Shown in pieces: positions 15,832 to 21,627 of a stretch of 21,627 nt of DNA. Below the pieces are notes generated by a model. That model saw only the letters and a program-made list of their open reading frames with translations, was not told the origin of the DNA and made no database searches. This stretch comes from Bryobacterales bacterium (lineage in GTDB: Bacteria > Acidobacteriota > Terriglobia > Bryobacterales > Bryobacteraceae). The position numbers and the translations under genes were made by a program. The DNA lies in assembly GCA_016789785.1 (NCBI GenBank), contig JAEUQE010000152.1, positions 1 to 21,627 on the forward strand. Direction: 5' to 3'. Within the stretch, counting starts at the first letter, position 1, and each line of letters starts with the position of its first letter.

Positions 15832-16668
15832 TTAGGAACAACAGGAAGGACCGCAGCACGGGCCTGGCTTGGCGGCGCGCACAAAGGCGCTGATGAACTT
15901 GCCGTCCACCTGAGGCGCCATGGCGTCGACATCGAAGCCCTGTCCCGAAAGAAACTCGCGGGCATCGTTCACGCGGTACACACGCGTCGCTTCAATATCG
16001 ATGCTGGTGAAGCCGGCTTTGGCAAGCTTGTCGCGATACTCGGACTCATGCAGCGCGCCGGCGATGCAGCCAACCCACAACTCGAGGCTCTTGCGAATCT
16101 CGGCTGGAATTTCGGCGCGGGTCACAATGTCGGAGATCGCGAAGCGGCCGCCCGGCTTGAGCACGCGAAAGGCTTCGGCGAGCACCCGGTCCTTGTCGCC
16201 GGAGAGGTTGATCACACAGTTGGAGATGATCACGTCCACGCTGTTATCGGGAAGCGGGATGTGCTCAATCTCGCCGCGGAGAAACTCGACGTTCGTCAGT
16301 CCGCTTTTCGCCTTGTTCTCTTCGGCCAGCGCGAGCATCTCATCCGTCATGTCGAGCCCGTAGGCCTTGCCGGTTGGACCGACACGCCGGGCGCTGAGCA
16401 GCACATCTATTCCGCCGCCGGAGCCCAGGTCGAGCACCGTTTCGCCGGGCTTCAGTTCCGCCAGCGCCGTTGGGTTGCCACAGCCGAGCGACGCTGCGAT
16501 CGCTGTTGCGGGCACGAGGCCGGATTCCGATTCCGAATAGAGGTTTGTAGTGATGGGGTCCACGCAGGACGACGACGGCGAGGCCCCGCAGCACGAACTG
16601 CCCGTAGTCTTGGCCCTGAGTGCGGCCTGCCCGTATTTTTCCTTGACGACTTCCTTCAGGTCTGTCAT
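15832..16668 (-). CDS. arsM: arsenite S-adenosylmethionine methyltransferase ArsM
   Basis: This is a 278-residue class I methyltransferase. The SAM motif is [14 protein letters not shown]. The conserved arsenic-binding cysteines are Cys63 (LGCGNP), Cys151 (SNCVINL) and Cys201 (WVGCIAG); the last two are 50 residues apart, as in the algal enzyme CmArsM. There are extra cysteine clusters at the N-terminus (SSCCG, SSSCVD) and at the very C-terminus (PCCGPSCCS) that could hold As(III). It methylates arsenite to mono- and dimethylated forms in the cytoplasm. AAGGAG lies eight bases before the ATG, inside the end of the upstream arsC-like gene, which it overlaps by 4 bp. Confidence 0.95.
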   Translation of the reverse strand: MTDLKEVVKEKYGQAALRAKTTGSSCCGASPSSSCVDPITTNLYSESESGLVPATAIAASLGCGNPTALAELKPGETVLDLGSGGGIDVLLSARRVGPTGKAYGLDMTDEMLALAEENKAKSGLTNVEFLRGEIEHIPLPDNSVDVIISNCVINLSGDKDRVLAEAFRVLKPGGRFAISDIVTRAEIPAEIRKSLELWVGCIAGALHESEYRDKLAKAGFTSIDIEATRVYRVNDAREFLSGQGFDVDAMAPQVDGKFISAFVRAAKPGPCCGPSCCS

Positions 16669-17237
16669 TTCGATCGCTCCTTTTCAATCATTTGTTGGTT
16701 TGTTTTAAGCTTGGCTCCGGCGAGTGCCGGCGACAGCTCGTTTTGATACAATGCGCCAAACCGCGTGCGAATGTCATCGCGAACCTTACGGAACACCGCC
16801 AGTTTCTCGGCGTCCGTGCCTGTGGCCTTGGCTGGGTCGGGGAAGCCAATATGCAGCCTCTTTCCGACTTTGCCGGAGAACCGCGGGCAGTTCTTATCGG
16901 CGTCATCACACACAGTAACTACGAAGTCAAAATCCTGGCCTATGTACTGCTCCACTGCTTTCGGTTTCGCCGCCGAGATATCAAGGCCAATCTCTTTCAT
17001 CGCCTGGACCGCGAAGGGATTCACTTTCGGAGCAGGCTTTGTGCCAGCCGAATGAACATCCAGCTTCGGGTTCAAAGAACGCAGGACGCCTTCCGTCATC
17101 TGCGAGCGGGCACTGTTACCCGTGCAGAGGATCAGGATTTTCAACTTATCCGGCGCGCCCACGGCGGCGGATATCCCAGCCATGCCGAAAAGCAGGCACA
17201 CTCCCATCGCGAGCCGCAAGGTGGCTTGTTTCCTCAT
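16665..17237 (-). CDS. arsC: ArsC-type arsenate reductase with N-terminal signal peptide
   Basis: This is a 190-residue protein. The ATG at 17237 is firmly supported by GGAG seven bases upstream. Residues 1-28 form a typical Sec signal (MRKQATLR, then a hydrophobic core, then AVGA before PDK). The ArsC/LMW-phosphatase domain follows: CTGNSAR with Cys38 and Arg44, [12 protein letters not shown], and a CDDADKNC pair spaced as in the redox cysteines of thioredoxin-coupled ArsC. The C-terminus has a ~20-residue basic tail. Located 22 bp after arsR and overlapping arsM, it is clearly part of the ars operon. If exported, it would lack cytoplasmic thioredoxin, so its role (periplasmic reduction, arsenic binding or phosphatase) is open. 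Confidence 0.88.
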   Translation of the reverse strand: MRKQATLRLAMGVCLLFGMAGISAAVGAPDKLKILILCTGNSARSQMTEGVLRSLNPKLDVHSAGTKPAPKVNPFAVQAMKEIGLDISAAKPKAVEQYIGQDFDFVVTVCDDADKNCPRFSGKVGKRLHIGFPDPAKATGTDAEKLAVFRKVRDDIRTRFGALYQNELSPALAGAKLKTNQQMIEKERSK

Positions 17238-17259
17238 CGTTCTTCTCCGTCTGATGAAA

Positions 17260-17670
17260 CTAAGTGCAGATGGTTGTCAACACGGATTCCGGCTTCACCG
17301 CCTTGTTCCGCGTGCAACACTCGGCGTACAGAAACCCGAGCAATTCCTGCAGAACTACCGTGTTCGCCGAGTACCACAAGAAGGTGCCCTCCCGGCGCAC
17401 CTTGACTAACTCTTCATTCTTCAGCTTTTCCAAATGATGCGAGAGCGTGGAGGAGGTGATACCCAGTTCGGCGGCGATCTCGCCAACCACCATCCCGGCG
17501 GGATGTGCCGCGAGCAAGAGCCGCATAATGCGCAGACGAGGCTCCGTTCCCATCGCCGAGAACATGTCGGCATAGCGCGCGATGTCTTCCATTCCGGGTC
17601 TGCCCGGTGTGCATTGCTCTGCGCTGTTCGTTGCTTTGAGATCCGGTGCTACGGTACTGGTTCGTGCCAC
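17260..17670 (-). CDS. arsR: ArsR family arsenic-responsive repressor
   Basis: Counted from the GTG at 17670 this is 136 residues. That start has GGGAG seven bases upstream and lies about 47 bases after the predicted transcription start. The alternative ATG at 17592 (110 residues) begins directly at the conserved domain but has no clear ribosome-binding site. The winged helix-turn-helix is evident (VGEIAAELGITSSTLSHHLEKL). There is no CVC in the recognition helix region. Instead there is a vicinal pair near the C-terminus (AECCT) plus a penultimate Cys, like the Cys95/Cys96/Cys102 site of Acidithiobacillus ferrooxidans ArsR. It should repress the operon and release on As(III) binding. It is the first gene of the ars operon. 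Confidence 0.88.
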   Translation of the reverse strand: MARTSTVAPDLKATNSAEQCTPGRPGMEDIARYADMFSAMGTEPRLRIMRLLLAAHPAGMVVGEIAAELGITSSTLSHHLEKLKNEELVKVRREGTFLWYSANTVVLQELLGFLYAECCTRNKAVKPESVLTTICT

Positions 17671-17718
17671 TACGCTGCTCCCTGTCCGATCTGGGCAGGA
17701 ACGGTTACGCCTGCCATA

Positions 17719-17751
17719 ATTTGATGATAATCGAAATACCGAAACAGTCAA
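17719..17751 (-). promoter_or_regulatory. ars operon promoter with candidate ArsR operator
   Basis: On the minus strand, TTGACT (17746-17751), a 16-bp spacer and TATCAT (17724-17729) form a good sigma70-like promoter pointing into arsR. An imperfect inverted repeat, ATTTGAT at 17719-17725 and ATCGAAAT at 17730-17737, overlaps the -10 element. That position suits steric repression by ArsR. The promoter is seen directly; the operator assignment is inference. Confidence 0.6.
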
Positions 17752-17927
17752 GAGGAGAGTGAGAATTTTTTTGGTAGAGGCTCGTGGACACCCCCTCCAT
17801 GAGTGACGCGGCCGGAGCAGAGAGTGCCCGCCAGCCAGGAATTTGAGCGGCCCAACAGGTAGCGCAGGTTCGCGGCGGACTGGCATTCCGGGCCGTGGAT
17901 TCTGCGACAGACGGCCGCCCGATGCCG

Positions 17928-19712
17928 TCAGGAGACCTGGAACCGGTTCACCAGACGCTGCAACTCCGCCGCCATCCCGGAAAGGGCCTTCGCCGCAACT
18001 AGCGAACTCGCGGCGCCCCGCGTCGTGTCCTTCGCGACTTGAGCCACGTTGATGATGCTGTCGGCGATTTCCGATGCACCGGTAGCGGCCTGGGCCACAT
18101 TGGCGCTGATCTCGTTCGTCGTAATGGTCTGTTCTTCCACCGCGGCGGCAATCGTGTTGGCCAATTCACTCACGTTCCGGATCACATCGTGAATCTGTGT
18201 GATGGCCTGTACGGCGCGCTGCGTGTCCTGTTGGATGGCCTCGACCTTCTGGCCGATTTCGCCGGTGGCCCGTGCCGTGCCTCTGGCGAGTTCTTTCACT
18301 TCGCCGGCCACGACCGCGAACCCTTTGCCCGCCTCTCCGGCCCGGGCGGCTTCGATGGTGGCATTCAGGGCGAGTAAGTTGGTCTCGGCCGCAATGTCCG
18401 TGATCACTTTGATCACCTTGCCGATACCAGTGCTCGATTCGCGGAGCCGCTGAATCGTCTGATTGGCGGACTCCACCGCTTCGAGCGCGCTACGCGCGAC
18501 ACTGGCGGACTGATTGGCCGCTTGCGAGATTTCGCGGATCGAGATCTGCATTTCCTCCGTTGCCGACGCGACCGCGGTCGCCTTTTTGGAAACCGAATCC
18601 GAGGTCGCGGCTACTACCTCCGACTGCGTGGAGGTTTCGCTTGCATTGCTCGACATCTGCTGGCTGACCGTGGTCAGTTCCTCGGCGGACACCGCAAGCT
18701 GCGAGGCATTGTTCCCGATACCTTGCATGCTGGTCACCAGGTTGGAACGAATGGCGCGAAAGGCCTCCCCGAAGCGGCCTGCGCAGTTCGCCTCCTGGGA
18801 GAATACCGGATCATTCAGACGGCATTCGGCGAGCGCGTTGCACTGGCTGGACAGCACGCGGATGGACTGTTTGACCTGGTTGAGATGCTCCGTTTTGTCA
18901 GCGCCGCTCGCCTGTTGAATCGCATCCACGTTGAGACCCATGGATTCCAGGGTGGTGAGAAGGAACGAATCGCCAATGGCCTGCATATCGTAGTTGAAGA
19001 CGCGGTTGATGGCCTCTTCCGCGCGCACAATGAACCGGGCATCGCGAAATGCGCGGCGCAGGTGGATTCCGATCAGGCGTTGAATCTCCACGTACGACCC
19101 CATGTACCACTTGAACGGCAGATCAATGCGGTCATGCACTGTGCCGACATGAAGGCGCATCTCGAAGTACTCGACTCCCCAGTTGCCGCGGGCGCCCTCG
19201 AACATCGTGCGCAAGTATCCCGTTTGAGCGTTGGTCAGCATCTCGCGCAAGGCGCTCACCGGCATCTTTCGCGACGCCGCCATCGACTCGAAGAACCGCA
19301 ACGTTTCCGGAAACTGAAACTGCCAGTCATAGAACAACCGGGCGATTTCCGGCGCGGCCTTCGTGATCCAGGGGATGAGACGCAGCATCACCTCGCGCTC
19401 CGGCTCCCCGAGCCGGATGAACTCCCGGCGCCGTGTCAGGGTGTTTTCGGTGATGCCGAAGCGCGCGGCAAGAGAAGTCTGTCCATGTCCGAAAGCGTGC
19501 CCGAAAGACTGGACATGACTGGAAGGGGCAGGGTTCACTGCGCTTGCCGTGCGGGTAGACTTCGATGGCGCGGGTGGAACCGCCTGCGCGGCGGTCTCCG
19601 GCTTGCGGCGATGCCCCGCACTCCGGGACGCTGAGGCCTTGGATTTTCGGGCATTTCGGGCCGGCTTGCCAGCTCTTGGGGAGGCAGGGCGCATATCTGG
19701 TTTGGTTGGCAT
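17928..19712 (-). CDS. globin-coupled methyl-accepting chemotaxis protein (HemAT-like)
   Basis: This is a 594-residue soluble protein with no membrane helix. Residues 1-75 are basic and Ala/Pro/Ser-rich. About 80-260 is a protoglobin sensor domain; the proximal haem ligand is predicted as His193 in [22 protein letters not shown]. After a linker (~265-330, with three cysteines in [12 protein letters not shown] and EANC) comes a chemoreceptor signalling domain. Its hairpin tip contains [18 protein letters not shown] and [15 protein letters not shown] at roughly 440-475. Globin-coupled sensors of this type bind O2 and signal to CheA/CheW. No che genes are in view. The gene is monocistronic, with a 263-bp AT-rich upstream spacer. 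Confidence 0.92.
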   Translation of the reverse strand: MPTKPDMRPASPRAGKPARNARKSKASASRSAGHRRKPETAAQAVPPAPSKSTRTASAVNPAPSSHVQSFGHAFGHGQTSLAARFGITENTLTRRREFIRLGEPEREVMLRLIPWITKAAPEIARLFYDWQFQFPETLRFFESMAASRKMPVSALREMLTNAQTGYLRTMFEGARGNWGVEYFEMRLHVGTVHDRIDLPFKWYMGSYVEIQRLIGIHLRRAFRDARFIVRAEEAINRVFNYDMQAIGDSFLLTTLESMGLNVDAIQQASGADKTEHLNQVKQSIRVLSSQCNALAECRLNDPVFSQEANCAGRFGEAFRAIRSNLVTSMQGIGNNASQLAVSAEELTTVSQQMSSNASETSTQSEVVAATSDSVSKKATAVASATEEMQISIREISQAANQSASVARSALEAVESANQTIQRLRESSTGIGKVIKVITDIAAETNLLALNATIEAARAGEAGKGFAVVAGEVKELARGTARATGEIGQKVEAIQQDTQRAVQAITQIHDVIRNVSELANTIAAAVEEQTITTNEISANVAQAATGASEIADSIINVAQVAKDTTRGAASSLVAAKALSGMAAELQRLVNRFQVS

Positions 19713-19975
19713 GATCTTCAGTTTCTCCTTCCGCTGGAGGCCTGCCCGCCGTGGATGGACTGGCGGCCCGCGGATCTGTTGTGGATTTGTGGTGCAAGAA
19801 CCTCATCGGTGCCGGCAGCCGGAGAAACAGAAGAAAATAGAGAAAATGAATTACTAGGTGTTTTTTTTCACTTACACATCACCAGTACTAGCGCGATTTG
19901 GCGCGTGGGCGAAAAGAAGCGTCAAAAACAATGAATCAGCCCGTGGAGAACCGCATCAAAAGATGAAAACGAGGT
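19713..19975. other. 263-bp spacer, AT-rich in the middle
   Basis: This spacer lies upstream of the chemoreceptor gene and downstream of the methyltransferase gene, both on the minus strand. It includes a run of eight T at about 19860-19867 and AT-rich sequence from 19828 to 19880. It presumably holds the chemoreceptor promoter, but I cannot point to a convincing -35/-10 pair. I see no small gene or RNA in it. Confidence 0.5.
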
Positions 19976-20557
19976 TCAACGTTTGGCGGGTATCGTCCAG
20001 AGAAACAACTTACGGCTCAGATAGCCGTCTTCGTTATCGTCTCCGCCGACATTGGCCTCGCGTTCGGCCTTCCAATCCCCCATATCGAAGGTGTTCGAAA
20101 CCAGGCGCGTCCCGGGTTTCAGATCGGCCAGCAGTTTCGGCTTCAGCTTCAGATTGATGCTGGACAGCAGAAACAGCGTCACCACGGTCGCATCGCTGAT
20201 CTTGGCATCGAACAGATCGTTCTCTTCAAAGCGGACCAGATGCTCCACGCCTGCCTTCTTCGCGTTCTCCCGTGCTTCCTTAATCCGTTCGGGGTTGATG
20301 TCGATGCCCACGCCGCGCGCGCCGAACTTCTTCGCAGCCGCGATGACAATGCGGCCATCGCCACAGCCGAGATCGTAGACGACGTCGGTCTTCTTCACGC
20401 TCGCCAGTTCGAGCATCGCCTGCACGGCCTCCTCCGTCGTCGGCACGTAGGGCACATCGGGCTGGCGCTTGGGTTGGGCGCTCTGGGCGAATAGCGTAGC
20501 CGCCGAAAACACCACTGCGGCAACGTACGTTGCAATCGTCATCTGACGTCTCTGCAT
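19976..20557 (-). CDS. class I SAM-dependent methyltransferase with signal peptide (copy 1)
   Basis: This is a 193-residue protein. The ATG at 20557 is preceded by AAGGTGG four bases upstream; the longer frame to 20665 is unsupported. Residues 1-24 look like a Sec signal (MQRRQ start, hydrophobic core, LFA-Q). A proline-rich linker and DVPYVPTTEEAV lead into the Rossmann-type methyltransferase motif VYDLGCGDGRI (61-70), with the acidic motif II in GVGIDINPE and motif IV near ATVVTLFLL. The C-terminus is LSRKLFLWTIPAKR. About 70-75% of the mature region is identical to the protein encoded 196 bp upstream, so they are tandem paralogues. The substrate is unknown, and a SAM-dependent enzyme outside the cytoplasm is unexpected. 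Confidence 0.85.
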   Translation of the reverse strand: MQRRQMTIATYVAAVVFSAATLFAQSAQPKRQPDVPYVPTTEEAVQAMLELASVKKTDVVYDLGCGDGRIVIAAAKKFGARGVGIDINPERIKEARENAKKAGVEHLVRFEENDLFDAKISDATVVTLFLLSSINLKLKPKLLADLKPGTRLVSNTFDMGDWKAEREANVGGDDNEDGYLSRKLFLWTIPAKR

Positions 20558-20753
20558 GGAACCACCTTGTTTCGAACTCGAATCTGAACAGCCGCCGTTC
20601 CGCGGCGCCAGGGCCTCTGCTTCCCGCGACCCACAAAGCGTAGCGCAAATCCGCACCCCGTGCATCCGGGCGGACAGTTGCGGCGTGTGAACAGCCTCTT
20701 GCCAAGACGAGACCGCACGGTCAGGAGTTACGTGCCCGCGTCACGTGCACGAG

Positions 20754-21335
20754 CTACGGGCGCGCCGGAATCGTCCACAGGAACAACTTGCGGCTCAGGA
20801 ATCCGCCGTCGTCCTCGCCGTTGCCCACTTTCATCTCGCGATCCGGCTTCCATTCCCCCATGTCGAAGGTGTTGGAAACCACGCGTGTGCCCGGCTTCAG
20901 TTGTTCGCGAAGCCGTGGGCGCAGCTTCTCATTCACGGTCGGCAGCAGAAACAACGTGACCACGGTGGCGGGCCGGAAATCCGCTTCGAACAGATCGGCC
21001 TCCTCGAATCGCACCAGATGCTCCACGCCGGCCTTCTTCGCGTTTGCCTTGGCCTCCGCAATCCGCTCGGGGTTGATATCGATGCCAACGCCCTGCGCGC
21101 CGAATTTCTTTGCGGCCGCGATGACAATGCGCCCGTCGCCGCATCCCAGATCGTAGACCGTGTCGGACTTCTTCACACCGGCAAGATCCAGCATCGCCTC
21201 CACGGCCTCTTCGGTGGACGGGACATAAGGGACGTCGGGGCTGCGTTTCGGCGCGGCGTTTTGTGGGAAGGCGAGTGCCGTGGAAAGCAGCGCCGCTGCG
21301 AACATCAACATCGGTTGCGAAACCCGGAAGATCAT
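20754..21335 (-). CDS. class I SAM-dependent methyltransferase with signal peptide (copy 2)
   Basis: This 193-residue protein is collinear with the downstream paralogue from residue 29 to the end, without gaps. The N-terminus (MIFRVSQPMLMFAAALLS, then ALAFPQ) is hydrophobic and signal-like but differs in sequence from that of the paralogue. The SAM-binding motif VYDLGCGDGRI is at 61-70. The most divergent parts between the two copies are the segment after EADLFE and the acidic loop GNGEDDGG. The ATG at 21335 lacks a clear ribosome-binding site; ATGs for Met9 or Met11 are possible, but both would still leave a hydrophobic N-terminus. The pair is separated by 196 bp. Confidence 0.84.
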   Translation of the reverse strand: MIFRVSQPMLMFAAALLSTALAFPQNAAPKRSPDVPYVPSTEEAVEAMLDLAGVKKSDTVYDLGCGDGRIVIAAAKKFGAQGVGIDINPERIAEAKANAKKAGVEHLVRFEEADLFEADFRPATVVTLFLLPTVNEKLRPRLREQLKPGTRVVSNTFDMGEWKPDREMKVGNGEDDGGFLSRKLFLWTIPARP

Positions 21336-21357
21336 AATCTAAAGAGCTTACCGCACA

Positions 21358-21409
21358 GTGACTCGATACAGCGAATCGATACAGCGAATCCACACAGCGA
21401 ATCAATAGA
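21358..21409. repeat. 13-bp tandem repeat (4 units) overlapping a gene end
   Basis: There are four consecutive 13-bp units at 21358, 21371, 21384 and 21397. The central ones read GCGAATCGATACA and GCGAATCCACACA, and the outer ones differ at two or three positions. The last unit covers the stop codon (21402-21404) and the final codons of the minus-strand flavoprotein gene. The array therefore starts in coding sequence and runs into the spacer. Confidence 0.88.
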
Positions 21410-21627
21410 GAGTTTTCGGGAGCCGCACCGCGTTCTCCTCGTCCACCGCCTGGCCCGTGACGAAGCCGCAGGTATGCGCCTCCAGCACCGTGCCGAAAGT
21501 CGGCAGATCCCCGGGCTTCACAAACTTCGCCGGGTTCCAGAGATCGGCGCGCAGCAACGCGCGGCTGCAATGAATGTAGGCCTGCTTCACCTTCACCACA
21601 ATCACTGTGCGGGGCGTTGTTCCCTGG
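21402..21627 (-). CDS. pyridoxamine 5'-phosphate oxidase-like flavoprotein, C-terminal part (cut by window edge)
   Basis: The frame is open to the right edge, and about 74 C-terminal codons are visible. The segment TVIVVKVKQAYIHCSRALLRADLW matches, in two parts, the VxQAYxHCxKAxxRSxLW block near the C-terminus of pyridoxamine-phosphate-oxidase-related FMN-binding proteins of the MSMEG_1061 kind. The GTG at 21605 is internal, because homology continues upstream of it. The family name rests on this one block, so the exact reaction is unknown. The gene would precede the methyltransferase pair on the same strand, with a 66-bp spacer largely made of 13-bp repeats. Confidence 0.7.
   Translation of the reverse strand, partial: QGTTPRTVIVVKVKQAYIHCSRALLRADLWNPAKFVKPGDLPTFGTVLEAHTCGFVTGQAVDEENAVRLPKTLY

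Noticed and set aside
15688..16746. 352-codon open frame on the plus strand
   Set aside because: It is antisense to acr3 and arsM, which have all their family residues, and it has no domain of its own.
18522..19634. 370-codon open frame on the plus strand
   Set aside because: It is antisense to the globin-coupled chemoreceptor, whose domains are all recognisable, so this is a shadow frame.
19948..19977. Nested inverted repeats near the end of the first methyltransferase gene (GAACC/GGTTC around CATC/GATG)
   Set aside because: The stems are only 4-5 bp and lack a T-tract, so they could easily occur by chance.

Overview
The window is a stretch of high-GC bacterial chromosome with ordinary gene density, about 25 protein genes and no recognisable tRNA, rRNA, CRISPR array, transposase or phage gene. 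The left edge carries a DUF1800 gene followed by a Tat-exported DUF1501 gene. That pair, many exported proteins, S41 peptidase paralogues and a large ars operon suggest an Acidobacteriota chromosome (Bryobacterales/Solibacter-like). This placement is inferred from gene content alone.

Layout. 1-2.7 kb (+): the DUF1800 C-terminus, a DUF1501 protein and a dienelactone-hydrolase-family protein, closed by a long hairpin shared with the converging genes. 2.8-6.3 kb (-): two tandem exported S41-family peptidase paralogues. 6.5-8.4 kb (+): a membrane-anchored alpha/beta hydrolase of the proline-iminopeptidase type, about 400 bp of degenerate tandem duplications, and a small secreted LPPG-repeat (CigR/RcnB-like) protein. 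8.4-10.75 kb (-): a translationally coupled trio of small membrane protein, YgfZ/GcvT-like folate-binding protein and SpoIID/LytB-domain protein. 10.8-14.2 kb (+): an MBL-fold (glyoxalase II-like) hydrolase, inorganic pyrophosphatase, a Uma2-family nuclease, a TauE/SafE permease and a DUF4097-type secreted protein. 14.27-17.75 kb (-): an arsenic operon in the order arsR, exported ArsC, arsM, acr3, cytoplasmic arsC, with a readable sigma70-like promoter and a candidate operator ahead of arsR. 17.9-19.7 kb (-): a soluble globin-coupled chemoreceptor. 20-21.3 kb (-): two paralogous SAM methyltransferases with signal peptides. The right edge (-) holds the C-terminus of a pyridoxamine-phosphate-oxidase-like flavoprotein.

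How the genes work together. The ars operon is the clearest pathway: As(V) is reduced by ArsC, As(III) is exported by Acr3 or methylated by ArsM, and ArsR senses As(III). One of its two ArsC proteins carries an N-terminal signal peptide, which is unusual for a thioredoxin-dependent cytoplasmic enzyme. The membrane protein/YgfZ/SpoIID trio overlaps at every junction and is probably one transcript. The other genes look like housekeeping or stand-alone functions.

The most distinctive non-coding signal is a recurring one. In three places (after 7616, after 14184 and at 21358-21409) a tandem duplication or short tandem repeat begins in the last codons and stop codon of a gene and extends into the following spacer. 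I see no clear new multi-gene defence or mobile system here. The best leads are the exported ArsC, the exported methyltransferase pair, the S41 pair lacking the usual catalytic lysine, and the repeats seeded at stop codons.
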